Source of the DNA: Bryobacterales bacterium
Lineage (GTDB): Bacteria; Acidobacteriota; Terriglobia; Bryobacterales; Bryobacteraceae
Assembly (NCBI GenBank): GCA_947446025.1
Contig: CANFEY010000030.1
Location: forward strand, 1-53,959
Direction: 5' to 3'
DNA length: 53,959 nucleotides
How positions within the stretch are numbered: the first letter of the stretch is position 1; each line of letters opens with the position of its first letter. Positions 42,255-51,322 of the stretch are shown piece by piece. The notes beneath the pieces were generated by a model, which saw only the letters and a list, made by a program, of their open reading frames with translations, was not told the DNA's origin and made no database searches. The position numbers and the translations under genes are program-made.

Positions 42255-43454
42255 TTATACATTCTCAAAATGCAAGCTCTGTTCCAAGCGTAGGTCGCCC
42301 ACCGGAACAATCTTGTTCTTCTGGAAGCGGCCCCAGAAGATGAACCCGCACACGCTGACCGTAGCGGCAAGCGTAGCCAGATCCAGCCAATGGAACGCCG
42401 GACCTTCCTTGTGGAAGTTCGGCATCACCACCCAGTACAGGTCCAGGTAGATCACCAGCAAGCTCCAAATCGCCAGCAGCCGGATCACGTTCAGCTTGCG
42501 CTTCATCGGACGGCACAGCAGCAGGAAGAACGGGATGAAGAAGCGGATCACCGGCATAGCCAGACTGATATACAGCCACATGCCTTCCGTCCGATGGCGG
42601 TAAAAGGTGGTTTCTTCCGGCAAATCAGCGTACCAGATCAGGATGTACTGCGACGTCGCGATGTAGCTATAGAAGCAGGTCAAGGCGAACAGCCACTTGC
42701 CCAGATCGTGGTAATGCTCCTCTTGAATCGTCTTCGCCAGGATGCCGTGCTTGCGGAAGCCCAGGCAAATCAGCGTCATCACCGCCATGAAGCCCAGCGC
42801 TCCGTTGGACAGATAGTAGAGACCGAAGATCGTGGAATACCAGGCCGGCTCCAGCGACATCAGCCAATCGAACGACGCCATCGAACCGACCACCACCGCC
42901 ATGAACAGACCGGGAGCAGCCCAGCGCGTGATGGAGTGCATCCGTTCCGCGCTGCGCTCGGTGTCCTGCTTGATGGAGTTGCGGTAGATGCTCCAGATCC
43001 ACAGCGCCCACAACGCGAAGTACACAGCGGAGCGTTGCAGGAAAAACGTCTTGTCCAGATAGCCGACCTTAGCAGCCAGCGGCTTGCTCGACGCCATGAA
43101 CGCGGCGTTGGTCCACGGATAGAGGTGGTCCAAGCCGCCGATCAGCGGCAACGCCAGAATGATCCCGAACGGCAGCGTCACCATCAGGTTTTCCATGATG
43201 CGCCGCATACCGACGCTCCAGGCCGAGCCTGTGAGGTATTGCACCTGAACAAAGAAAAATGCTCCGAGGCCAATGGCGCAGGTGAAGCTGAAGGCCACCA
43301 GGTAGGATTCGTAGAACCGGTTAGGGTCCATCATGTACCCGCCGAGGCAGGCCAGAATGGAGACCAGCGCTGCGAACGCCATGGTGTTGCGGCCCGCGGA
43401 CCAGCGTCCGGTCTCTAGGGTGTAGTTATCTGCTGCGTGCGAATGTTCGCTCAT
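42255..43454 (-). CDS. actF: Alternative complex III subunit ActF
   Basis: A 399-residue protein with about ten membrane helices, homologous to the NrfD-like quinone subunits of alternative complex III. Marks include SAWSVGMRRIMENLMVTLPFG, LDHLYPW, and SIYRNSIKQD followed by RITRWAAPGLFMAVVVGSMASFDWLMSLEPAWYSTIFGLYY. With ActC it forms the membrane core that binds menaquinol. It overlaps actE by 4 bp. Confidence 0.93.
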   Translation of the reverse strand: MSEHSHAADNYTLETGRWSAGRNTMAFAALVSILACLGGYMMDPNRFYESYLVAFSFTCAIGLGAFFFVQVQYLTGSAWSVGMRRIMENLMVTLPFGIILALPLIGGLDHLYPWTNAAFMASSKPLAAKVGYLDKTFFLQRSAVYFALWALWIWSIYRNSIKQDTERSAERMHSITRWAAPGLFMAVVVGSMASFDWLMSLEPAWYSTIFGLYYLSNGALGFMAVMTLICLGFRKHGILAKTIQEEHYHDLGKWLFALTCFYSYIATSQYILIWYADLPEETTFYRHRTEGMWLYISLAMPVIRFFIPFFLLLCRPMKRKLNVIRLLAIWSLLVIYLDLYWVVMPNFHKEGPAFHWLDLATLAATVSVCGFIFWGRFQKNKIVPVGDLRLEQSLHFENV

Positions 43455-44128
43455 TGTTTGGGGGCCCCCTTTGCAGGCGTGGGCTCGTCGAGAGAAGGAA
43501 CTTCCACCGGCGGCGGACCAGGCTTATATTCGAGGCCCGTGCGCACATTGTCCGGCACATCATTCATGCTGCCGTGTTGCGCCCGCTGCAGGACCCGCAG
43601 ATAGGCGATGATCGCCCAGCGCTCCTCAGGCCGGTTCTGCGCACCATAAGGAGGCATCGTCCGTTCACCGTACGTAATGACGTTGAACAGGTCCCCGTCG
43701 GCGGCTTCCAACAAGCTGTCTTGCGTAAGGTCGGCCGGCTGCCAGGCGGTCCAGCGTTGGCTGACCATGCCTCTGCCCAGGCCCGTTTTGTCGTGGCAAG
43801 GAGCGCAATAAGTATTGAAGCGCCACTCGCCTTCGGCCAGGACTTCAGGCGTGATGGCGACCGGGCTCTTGCCGACATACATACCGTCGGCCTGCATTCC
43901 GGTGTTCAAAGGAGTTTCTTCCAGCAGGTGTCCGCGGGCGACCGTGCCCTCAGGACGGCGGCGGCTCGCGCGGCCATCCACGAAGAGTCCGCTGGTCTGC
44001 TGCGCCTCAAACTTAGGCTGCATGCGCATGTCCGGCCACACTTGTATGGGAGGCGTCCGTTGGACGCCCGAACATCCGGCCATGACCAAGATACCGGCCG
44101 TCGAAATCAGGAGACAGAAGGTTCTCAT
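43451..44128 (-). CDS. actE: Alternative complex III cytochrome c subunit ActE
   Basis: A 225-residue lipoprotein (signal peptide ending LVMAGC) with one haem motif CAPCHD and likely axial Met in RTMPPYG. It passes electrons from the iron-sulfur/haem subunits of the complex to the oxidase. The ending is Pro-rich. It overlaps actD and actF by 4 bp each. Confidence 0.92.
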   Translation of the reverse strand: MRTFCLLISTAGILVMAGCSGVQRTPPIQVWPDMRMQPKFEAQQTSGLFVDGRASRRRPEGTVARGHLLEETPLNTGMQADGMYVGKSPVAITPEVLAEGEWRFNTYCAPCHDKTGLGRGMVSQRWTAWQPADLTQDSLLEAADGDLFNVITYGERTMPPYGAQNRPEERWAIIAYLRVLQRAQHGSMNDVPDNVRTGLEYKPGPPPVEVPSLDEPTPAKGAPKQ

Positions 44129-44718
44129 CCTACAACAACCTCCACATCCTGAGCGCCCAGGCTCTTCAGGTCCGCCGAGGTCTTCTCGGCATTGAACTTC
44201 GGATCGTCCGCGTCCACAACCAGCAGGAATCGGTCGTCCGAGGCGCGATGGAATTGTTTGTACTTCATCGTGGGATGGTAAAGCTGCGGCAATCCGTTCA
44301 GCGCGAAGATGCCGATGGTGGCCGAGATGCCGGAGAACAGCACCGTCAACTCAAAGGTCACCGGGACCGTGAAGGTGAAATCGAACAGCGGCTTGCCGCC
44401 GATGATCAACGGGTAATTCACGACGCCGACGTAATACATCAAGCCCTGCGCGGTAAACAACCCGAGCAGACCGAAGCAAATCACGATCCACCCGAGGATG
44501 GAGCGCGGGATGCCGATGGCGTCGTCGATTCCGTGTACCGGAAACGGGCTCATCGCGTCCAGCTTGCGATAGCCCATTGCGTAGATCTTCTTGCCTGCTT
44601 CAACCAGAGCCTCGGGCGTTTCAAAAGAGCCGATGGCGGCGTGCGTTTTGTCCGCGCCGATGCCCAGCTTCTCTTTGAGTTCTTCAAGGGCTGCAGCCGA
44701 ATTTTGAGGACTAGGCAT
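44125..44718 (-). CDS. actD: Alternative complex III subunit ActD (DUF3341)
   Basis: From ATG 44718 ([14 protein letters not shown]) the 197-residue protein has the DUF3341 pattern: [42 protein letters not shown], two membrane helices (about 80-100, 125-145), then [20 protein letters not shown]. The ATG overlaps the end of actC by 8 bp. It is an inner-membrane scaffold subunit of the complex. Confidence 0.92.
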   Translation of the reverse strand: MPSPQNSAAALEELKEKLGIGADKTHAAIGSFETPEALVEAGKKIYAMGYRKLDAMSPFPVHGIDDAIGIPRSILGWIVICFGLLGLFTAQGLMYYVGVVNYPLIIGGKPLFDFTFTVPVTFELTVLFSGISATIGIFALNGLPQLYHPTMKYKQFHRASDDRFLLVVDADDPKFNAEKTSADLKSLGAQDVEVVVG

Positions 44719-46153
44719 GCTTGGGAGCCTCCTCGTGGGATTCTTGGTTTGTTCCAGGTGCCGCAAACGCATGCTTCTCATGCGCCAGCACGCCCTTCAC
44801 TTCCGACATGGCAATCATCGGCAGGAAGCGCGCGAACAGCAGGAACATCGTCAGGAACAGACCGAAGGTTCCAATGAAGGTCGAAATATCCACCCACGTC
44901 GGACGGAAGTAACCCCAGCTGGAAGGCAGGAAGTCGCGGTGCAAGCTGGTCGCGATGATCACGAAACGCTCAAACCACATTCCGATGTTCACCACAATCG
45001 ACATGACGAACATGAACGGAATGCTGCGGCGCAAGGTCTTTGACCAGTAGAACTGCGGGCTGATCACGTTGCACGTCATCATCATCCAATACGCCCACCA
45101 GTAAGGCCCGAAGGCTCTATTGAAAAAGGTGAAGCGCTCGTACGGATTGCCGGAGTACCACGCAATGAAGAACTCGGTGCAGTAAGCGTAACCCACGATC
45201 GACCCCGTGACCAAGATGATCTTGTTCATATTTTCGAGGTGCTTGATCGTGATGTAGTTGTCCAGGTTCAGCAGGTAGCGGCAGATGATCAGCAGCGTCA
45301 TCACCATCGCGAAGCCGCTGAACACCGCGCCCGCGACGAAGTAGGGCGGGAAGATCGTGGTGTGCCAGCCGGGGATGACCGAAGTAGCGAAGTCGAAGCT
45401 CACAACCGAGTGTACGGAGAGCACCAGCGGCGTCGAAAGTCCCGCCAGGATCATGTACCCAGCTTCGTAGTTGCGCCAGTGCTTGGCCGAACCGCGCCAG
45501 CCCAACGCGAAGAATCCCAGCACCACCTGCTTGACCTTGCCAGTAGCGCGGTCGCGCAGAGTGGCCAAATCGGGCACGAGGCCGGTGAACCAGAACAAAG
45601 CAGAGATGGTCAAGTAGGTCGACACCGCGAACACGTCCCAGATCAGCGGGCTGCGGAAGTTCTGCCACATGTTCAGGTCCGTGTTGGGAATCGGGAACAG
45701 CCAGTAAGCCGCGCGCCAGGGGCGGCCCGTGTGGAACAACGGAAAGATGCCCGCGCACATCACGGCGAACAGCGTCATGGCTTCGGCCGACCGGTTGATC
45801 GACGTGCGCCACTTCTGCCGGAACAAAAACAAGATGGCGGAGATCAGCGTTCCGGCGTGGCCGATGCCGATCCAGAAGACGAAGTTCGTGATGTCCCACG
45901 CCCAGCCCACGGGGCGATTATTGCCCCACACGCCGACGCCGTTGGCAACCAGATACGCCAGCATCGCACCCAGCAGCGCCAGCACGGAGCCGGTGCAGGC
46001 CAGGGCGATCCAGTATTTCATCGGCGTCTCAAACACCTTAGCTTCGGTGATTGAGCTGATGTCATTGGTGACATCGCGGAAGTCCTTGCCGCCTTGAATC
46101 AGCGGTGGGTTGACTCCGAGGAGTTGAGGGTCCTGCCGGACGACTACACTCAT
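44711..46153 (-). CDS. actC: Alternative complex III quinol-binding subunit ActC (NrfD-like)
   Basis: A 480-residue polytopic protein with about ten helices, of the NrfD/PsrC family: [80 protein letters not shown], and [29 protein letters not shown]. It oxidises quinol at the periplasmic side and may translocate protons. It overlaps actB by 4 bp. Confidence 0.95.
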   Translation of the reverse strand: MSVVVRQDPQLLGVNPPLIQGGKDFRDVTNDISSITEAKVFETPMKYWIALACTGSVLALLGAMLAYLVANGVGVWGNNRPVGWAWDITNFVFWIGIGHAGTLISAILFLFRQKWRTSINRSAEAMTLFAVMCAGIFPLFHTGRPWRAAYWLFPIPNTDLNMWQNFRSPLIWDVFAVSTYLTISALFWFTGLVPDLATLRDRATGKVKQVVLGFFALGWRGSAKHWRNYEAGYMILAGLSTPLVLSVHSVVSFDFATSVIPGWHTTIFPPYFVAGAVFSGFAMVMTLLIICRYLLNLDNYITIKHLENMNKIILVTGSIVGYAYCTEFFIAWYSGNPYERFTFFNRAFGPYWWAYWMMMTCNVISPQFYWSKTLRRSIPFMFVMSIVVNIGMWFERFVIIATSLHRDFLPSSWGYFRPTWVDISTFIGTFGLFLTMFLLFARFLPMIAMSEVKGVLAHEKHAFAAPGTNQESHEEAPKHA

Positions 46154-49128
46154 GCTTCCTTCTCCAATTCAGGATTCACGTTGCGCAAGCGGCCCAGGTA
46201 GGTGGTGCGCGGCCGCACTTGCAATTCTTCCAGCAGGCCGTAGTTGCGCTCTTGCTTCTTGAGCTTGGCTACCCGGCTGATGGGGTCGTTGATGTTGCCG
46301 AAGGCGATGGCGTCGGCGGGGCAGGTTTGTTGACATGCCGTCACCACGTCCCCGTCCTTGATTTCGCGCGGCGTGCCTTCCTTCTGGCGTCCGTCGGCCT
46401 TCACCGTGATCTTTGCGTTCTGGATGCGCTGCACGCAGTAGGTGCACTTTTCCATGATGCCGCGCATACGCACGGTCACTTCCGGATTGTGGACCATCGC
46501 CATGATGTCCGGCATTTCCTTGTGGAAGTTCAGGAAGTTGAAGTGCCGTACCTTGTACGGGCAGTTGTTGGCGCAGTAGCGCGTGCCGACGCAGCGATTG
46601 TACGCCATATCGTTCAAGCCCTCAGGGCTATGCGTGGTCGCAGCCACCGGGCAGACATATTCGCAGGGAGCATTCTCGCACTGCATACACGGAATCGGCT
46701 GCTCCACCGCGCGGGGATCTTCTTCGTCGCCCACGTAGTAACGGTCAATGCGCAGCCAGTGCATTTCGCGGCCGCGCAACACCTGATCCTTACCCACAAC
46801 CGGAGTGTTGTTCTCCGCCTGGCAAGCTACGACGCAAGCGTTGCAACCGGTGCAGGCACCCAGGTCAATGGCCATGCCCCACTGATAACCGGTGGTGTAA
46901 TCGGCCACCGCGGGATGGATGGATACCAGCTCGGGAACTTCGACCATCTCCTTGATGATCTTCGGCTCTTTCCTGTACTCTTCGATGCTCGTTTCGCGGA
47001 ACACCGGCCGCGTGTTGCCGCCGAGCTCGGCAGGCTCCACCATGGTGCCGTGTTCCTGCGTGGTCGCGTGGACGTGCGTTCCGCCGGTCTTAGAAACCGT
47101 GAACCCCGGCGCGTACCAGAAGTTGTCCGACGTTCGGATCAGGTTGGCGTTGAAGCCGACCTCATTACCGACGCTGCCTGCGCGCGTGCGGCCGTAGCCC
47201 ATGGAAAGCGTGACCGTGCCGTCTGCTTGACCCGGCTGGATCATGACCGCCGCGTCCACCTTGTACTTGCCTTGCGCCAGCGTAACCATGTCGCCATTCG
47301 CCAGCTGCTGATCGCGCGCCATCTTCGGGCTGACGAGCGCCGCGTTACCCCACACCAGCTTGGTCATGGAGTCCGGCGTTTCCTGCATCCACGCGTTGTT
47401 GGTGTACTTACCATCCCACGCAGCAGAGCTGGGGACGAAAGCCACTTCCACACCGTTGGCCGCGGAGGCCGGAGCCGCTGCGGCAGCCGAAGCGATTGCT
47501 CCAGCGTTCACCGTGGGCGAAACCGTGGCCGCGCCGGAACCAATGATGCCGTCATTCAGCGCCTTGCGCCACGCGGCTTCACTCACCTGCGCGGTCCAGA
47601 ATTTCTTCACCAGCGCGTAGCCCTTTTCAGGCGTGCCAGCCAGTTGCGCGATCAGCTCGATTGCGCTCTTCCCGCCATACAGCGGATCGATCATCGGCTG
47701 CTGAATCGCGGAGACGCCGGCCGACGTGCGCGCATCGCCCCAGGCTTCCAGGTAATGCGCTTCGGGCAGATGCCACTTGGCCGCCGTGGCGGTTTCGTTG
47801 ACATGCATCCCAAGATGGATCGACGTAGCCACCTTCGAAAGAGCAGCGGCGAAATCGAGGTCAGCCGGAGCCGTGTAAGCCGGGTTTCCGCCGACAATGA
47901 TGATCGCGTTGACCTGACCGGCGCTCATGGCAGCGGTCAGAGTCTTCAGGCCCTCGATCCCCGCATCCACACGGTCAGGCCGCGCGGCGGAGGTGAAGGT
48001 TACCGTGGAACCGTTGGCTCCCAACGCTTGATTGATCTGATGCGCCAGCGCGTGAACCACAGCGGGCTGCCGATGTCCGGCAACCACCAGAGCTTCTTTA
48101 CCCGCGGCCTTCAAATCCTTAACAACGGCCGCCAGGAACTGCGCTCTCTTGCCCTCGCCGGCAGCAGGCTCTGCCGTCAGGCCAGCCAACAAATCGGCAG
48201 CAAACTGCCGGACTTCCCCGCCCTTGGCGCGCAACCGATGCTCGGCATTCGCGCCCGTCAGCGAGAATTGACTCTCGACGACATAGAGGCGGCTGAGGCG
48301 CTCGATGTCTTCCTCTGCTTCCACGCGGCGGCGCTTGGAGAACAACTTCGTCGCTTGTGGCGACGCGGTATCCAGGCCTAAGAAATCCTGATCCAGCGAC
48401 AACACCACGCGGGCCTTGTCGTACTGCGGATGCACGTTCAGCGCCTGCCCGAACGCAAGCATCGTGCCCTGACGCTCATTTTCGCGGGAGACAGAGTCGA
48501 ACTCCACCCAACGCGCCGCCGGGTACTTCGCCAGCAATTGCCCACGCAAACTTTCCAGCGTCGGCGAAACCACCGCCTCGCTCAAGATGCGCAAACCCGC
48601 CCCGTCGCCCAGATTCAATCCGGCGGCGGCAGCAGAGAACGCTTCCCAGTTCGATTCCTTCTGGGCATTCATCACCAGCTTGGAACGGTCCGGATCGTAG
48701 ATATCGAGCACGCTGGCCTGCATCAGCGCAGTGGCCGCGCCCTGGCTCGCCGGATGGTCCGGGTTGCCTTCCACCTTTACAGGACGCCCATCGTAGGTCT
48801 TGATCACCAGACCGGTGGCCTGCCCATTAATAACGATCGCAGTGGTGTAGTTGTACGCTTGCCCCGGAACGTAATCTTCCTGGCCGCGAGCCTGCGGAGC
48901 GAAGCGGATTTCAGGCCGCGAACACGCCACCAAACCGGCCATGCCGAACGAAGCTGCCATCAACTTCAGAATCGTGCGGCGCGAGTTGCCGTCCAGCATT
49001 TCAGCCGCAGTGGACGGAAACTCACGCTCCACCCATTGGCGAAATTCCGGAGCATTTGCGGCTTGATCCAAGCTGCGCCAATACTTCGGCCCAGTCTTCG
49101 ATGCCGGGCTAATCTGTACGAGACTCAT
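46150..49128 (-). CDS. actB: Alternative complex III iron-sulfur subunit ActB
   Basis: From ATG 49128 ([20 protein letters not shown]) the 992-residue protein has a Tat-like segment ([21 protein letters not shown]), a long molybdopterin-oxidoreductase-like domain that carries no cofactor in known complexes, and a C-terminal ferredoxin part with four clusters: [37 protein letters not shown], and CTYC...CQQTCP. It passes electrons from the quinol site to ActA/ActE. The ATG overlaps the actA stop (ATGA); the longer upstream open frame runs into actA. Confidence 0.95.
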   Translation of the reverse strand: MSLVQISPASKTGPKYWRSLDQAANAPEFRQWVEREFPSTAAEMLDGNSRRTILKLMAASFGMAGLVACSRPEIRFAPQARGQEDYVPGQAYNYTTAIVINGQATGLVIKTYDGRPVKVEGNPDHPASQGAATALMQASVLDIYDPDRSKLVMNAQKESNWEAFSAAAAGLNLGDGAGLRILSEAVVSPTLESLRGQLLAKYPAARWVEFDSVSRENERQGTMLAFGQALNVHPQYDKARVVLSLDQDFLGLDTASPQATKLFSKRRRVEAEEDIERLSRLYVVESQFSLTGANAEHRLRAKGGEVRQFAADLLAGLTAEPAAGEGKRAQFLAAVVKDLKAAGKEALVVAGHRQPAVVHALAHQINQALGANGSTVTFTSAARPDRVDAGIEGLKTLTAAMSAGQVNAIIIVGGNPAYTAPADLDFAAALSKVATSIHLGMHVNETATAAKWHLPEAHYLEAWGDARTSAGVSAIQQPMIDPLYGGKSAIELIAQLAGTPEKGYALVKKFWTAQVSEAAWRKALNDGIIGSGAATVSPTVNAGAIASAAAAAPASAANGVEVAFVPSSAAWDGKYTNNAWMQETPDSMTKLVWGNAALVSPKMARDQQLANGDMVTLAQGKYKVDAAVMIQPGQADGTVTLSMGYGRTRAGSVGNEVGFNANLIRTSDNFWYAPGFTVSKTGGTHVHATTQEHGTMVEPAELGGNTRPVFRETSIEEYRKEPKIIKEMVEVPELVSIHPAVADYTTGYQWGMAIDLGACTGCNACVVACQAENNTPVVGKDQVLRGREMHWLRIDRYYVGDEEDPRAVEQPIPCMQCENAPCEYVCPVAATTHSPEGLNDMAYNRCVGTRYCANNCPYKVRHFNFLNFHKEMPDIMAMVHNPEVTVRMRGIMEKCTYCVQRIQNAKITVKADGRQKEGTPREIKDGDVVTACQQTCPADAIAFGNINDPISRVAKLKKQERNYGLLEELQVRPRTTYLGRLRNVNPELEKEA

Positions 49129-49772
49129 CGATGACACCCCGAGCAATTTGTTGGCGGATTCAATTTCTTCTCTTCGATGATTTTGCGGCCGATCTCCGCG
49201 GGATCGCCCTCCGGCACCCAATCCAGCTGGGTCACCAGCGCGGCCGGCCGGATATTCGGTGCAGGATTGCGGTGGCAATCAACGCACCACGCCATGTTCA
49301 GCGGTTTCTCCTGACGGACTTCCACCATCTGATCCACCCGCCCGTGACATGTCACGCAACTCACGCCCGCGCCGATATGCGCACGGTGGTTGAAAAAGAC
49401 GTAGTCCGGCAGATCGTGGATCTTCAGCCAGTGGATCGGCTCCCCGGTTTCGTACGAGTTGCGGACCTTTTCAAGCCGCGGACTCGCCGGGCGGACCTGC
49501 GAGTGGCAACCCATGCACGTTTCCGTGCCGGGAATCGCCGCGAATGCGCCGCGGTAAACCGTCGAGTGGCAATAGAAACAGTTCATCCCCAGCTCACCCG
49601 CGTGCAGCTTGTGGCTGTAGGCGACTGGCTGCTCCGGCTGATACCCTATATCTATGACCGTGGGATAGCTAAGGTAGGCGAAAGCGGCGATACCGCTGAC
49701 TGCGCCGAGCCCGACTACGGCTCCGACGACTTTTAAGATGAGGTCAGACGACTTGGAGAAAATGGCTGCCAT
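49125..49772 (-). CDS. actA: Alternative complex III pentahaem cytochrome ActA
   Basis: A 215-residue cytochrome c with one N-terminal membrane helix (about 10-32) and five haem motifs: CFYCH, CMGCH, CVTCH, CVDCH and CSGCH. It is the first gene of the operon that ends with the oxidase. In the complex it accepts electrons from ActB in the periplasm. A weak GAGAAAG precedes the ATG. The upstream 113-bp gap is shared with a divergent kinase gene. Confidence 0.94.
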   Translation of the reverse strand: MAAIFSKSSDLILKVVGAVVGLGAVSGIAAFAYLSYPTVIDIGYQPEQPVAYSHKLHAGELGMNCFYCHSTVYRGAFAAIPGTETCMGCHSQVRPASPRLEKVRNSYETGEPIHWLKIHDLPDYVFFNHRAHIGAGVSCVTCHGRVDQMVEVRQEKPLNMAWCVDCHRNPAPNIRPAALVTQLDWVPEGDPAEIGRKIIEEKKLNPPTNCSGCHR

Positions 49773-49885
49773 CGTTTTGCTTTCTCAGGCGTACCCCTTA
49801 TAGAACATTAAGGCCCCTAGATGTTTTAGAGCTTTCATTAGGTTGTACCACGCTGTACTTTGCCCTCACAACAGGAGCAGGATTC
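49773..49885. promoter_or_regulatory. Divergent intergenic region of act operon and kinase
   Basis: This AT-rich 113-bp gap must hold the promoter of the 12-kb respiratory operon on the minus strand and that of the kinase on the plus strand. A minus-strand TATAAG (about 49797-49802) is a possible -10. No convincing -35 or operator repeat is seen. Confidence 0.4.
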
Positions 49886-51049
49886 TTGCCTAATAGGAAC
49901 ACATACAGTCTAACAAGAACTTTCGGAAATCTCAAGGTCCGCCTCAAGTTGATCGTGCTGCACAACCTCTTCTTTATAGTGCTGTCAGGGTCGGCTTATT
50001 TCTCCCTAATTCCTCTGTTCGAACAGCAGGTGGCCGGGGGGCGTACCCCCGAGGTGGCCCAGGCCGACCCCAATTTCCGGGACGCCGTATCCCGTGCCCG
50101 AGTGACCCTATTCTTAGTGTTAGGGGCGATCTACGTGGCCGCCGTGGTGCTCCTAGAGGCTGCAATCATGCCACTTTACGTGTACCGCCCCCTCCGCGTC
50201 ATGCTCGACGCCGATACCGCCACCCGCGCCGGGGATAGGCAAAGGGAGTTGATCCCCCCACCGGAAATTCCTGGGGATGAGATCGGGCAGATCATGGAGT
50301 CCCGCAACCAGACCGTAGCCGAACTCCGCCGCCGCGAAGACGAACTCGCCACCGCCCTCCGCCGCCTCGAAGACCAGGACCGCCTGGTCAGCCTCGGCCT
50401 GCTCTCCGCCAGCGTCGCCCACGAACTCAACACCCCCCTGGCCGTCCTCCACGGCTCCGTCGAAAAACTCATCGAGACCTCGACTGACCCACACACCCTG
50501 GACCGCCTAGCCCGCGTCCAGCGCGTCACCGAGCGCCTGCAGACCATCAGCGAAAGCCTCCTCGATTTCGCCAAAGCCCGCACCCAGCGAACCGAGCCCG
50601 TAGCAGTCCGCGAATTAGTCGACGACGCCTGGGCGCTGGTAGCCATCGACGCCCGCGCCGCAGGCATCACCTTTACCAATCACGTGGCCGCCCAGGAGCA
50701 GGTCCACGGCAACCCCGACCGCCTAGCCCAAGTCTTCGTCAATCTCCTCCGCAACGCCATGAACGCCTTCGAAGGAACCACCGGCCACGTGGAAGTAAAA
50801 GCCCGCAAGCTCCGCCGCGCTGGCCGCAACGGTGTGGCCATCGCCGTGGAAGACAACGGCCCCGGCATCCCCCCCGAAGTCCTCCCCGAAATCTTCGACG
50901 CCTTCGTCACCACCCGCCTCGACGCCCACGGCACCGGCCTAGGCCTCACCGTCGCCCAAGGCATCGTCACCCAACACGGCGGCGCCATCACGGCGAGCAA
51001 TCGAAAAGAAGGCGGCGCGCGCTTGGAAGTCTGGCTGCCCATGGCGTAG
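49886..51049 (+). CDS. Membrane sensor histidine kinase
   Basis: The start is TTG 49886, with AGGAG and CAGGA just upstream. The 387-residue protein has two membrane helices (about 20-43, 72-97) around a short periplasmic loop, a coiled linker (about 140-168), the phospho-acceptor H179 in SASVAHELNTPLAVLHG, and the ATP-binding boxes NLLRNAMNAFEG, VEDNGPGIPPEV and GTGLGLTVAQG. There is no response regulator next to it. Its position back to back with the act operon suggests a link to respiratory control, which is inference. Confidence 0.9.
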   Translation: MPNRNTYSLTRTFGNLKVRLKLIVLHNLFFIVLSGSAYFSLIPLFEQQVAGGRTPEVAQADPNFRDAVSRARVTLFLVLGAIYVAAVVLLEAAIMPLYVYRPLRVMLDADTATRAGDRQRELIPPPEIPGDEIGQIMESRNQTVAELRRREDELATALRRLEDQDRLVSLGLLSASVAHELNTPLAVLHGSVEKLIETSTDPHTLDRLARVQRVTERLQTISESLLDFAKARTQRTEPVAVRELVDDAWALVAIDARAAGITFTNHVAAQEQVHGNPDRLAQVFVNLLRNAMNAFEGTTGHVEVKARKLRRAGRNGVAIAVEDNGPGIPPEVLPEIFDAFVTTRLDAHGTGLGLTVAQGIVTQHGGAITASNRKEGGARLEVWLPMA

Positions 51050-51055
51050 GGGTAG

Positions 51056-51075
51056 CGCAGGCGGTTTCGCCTGCG
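51056..51075. terminator. GC hairpin after the kinase gene
   Basis: CGCAGGCG-GTTT-CGCCTGCG forms an 8-bp perfect stem six bases after the kinase stop. There is no T-run. It shares its stem with the hairpin at 1430-1447, so it may be a dispersed small repeat used as a transcript end. Confidence 0.6.
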
Positions 51076-51120
51076 TCTCCGGTCCGGCAATCGCCAAACT
51101 GGTACACCGGCGATGACAGC

Positions 51121-51240
51121 ATGGCTAGAGTCAAACAGCACCGCAAAGACAAGGAAACAGCAGAGCGTATCCACGCCCTCCTAGTGGCCCCGGGCCTCGA
51201 AGGCGGCGAGATCGAACGGGTGCATCCCCTTCATCTGTAG
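51121..51240 (+). CDS. Possible 39-aa basic peptide
   Basis: ATG 51121 opens MARVKQHRKDKETAERIHAL and ends in HPLHL at a TAG inside the left arm of the inverted repeat at 51227. It is rich in Lys, Arg and His. There is no good ribosome site and no recognised family; it may be a remnant or chance frame. I list it because the codons look ordinary and the gap is otherwise empty. Confidence 0.2.
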   Translation: MARVKQHRKDKETAERIHALLVAPGLEGGEIERVHPLHL

Positions 51241-51282
51241 CCAAAGCCTCTGCGCCACCCCCTTTAGGCCACAGATGAAGGG
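51227..51282. repeat. Inverted repeat with 12-bp perfect arms
   Basis: CCCTTCATCTGT (51227-51238) pairs with ACAGATGAAGGG (51271-51282), and the stem continues inwards (GCC and AAAG against GGC and CTTT) with a mismatch and a bulge. It is about 40 bp before the end of the convergent dehydrogenase gene and could terminate it. It may also be a small mobile repeat. Confidence 0.7.
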
Positions 51283-51322
51283 AATGAAGAGGATTCGCAA
51301 ACGTCCTGCAGCCCTGTTGTCT

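Noticed and set aside
46219-48381. 720-codon plus-strand open frame
   Set aside because: It lies entirely antisense to actB, whose cluster motifs are unmistakable, and its product is an Arg/His-rich sequence without any fold signal.
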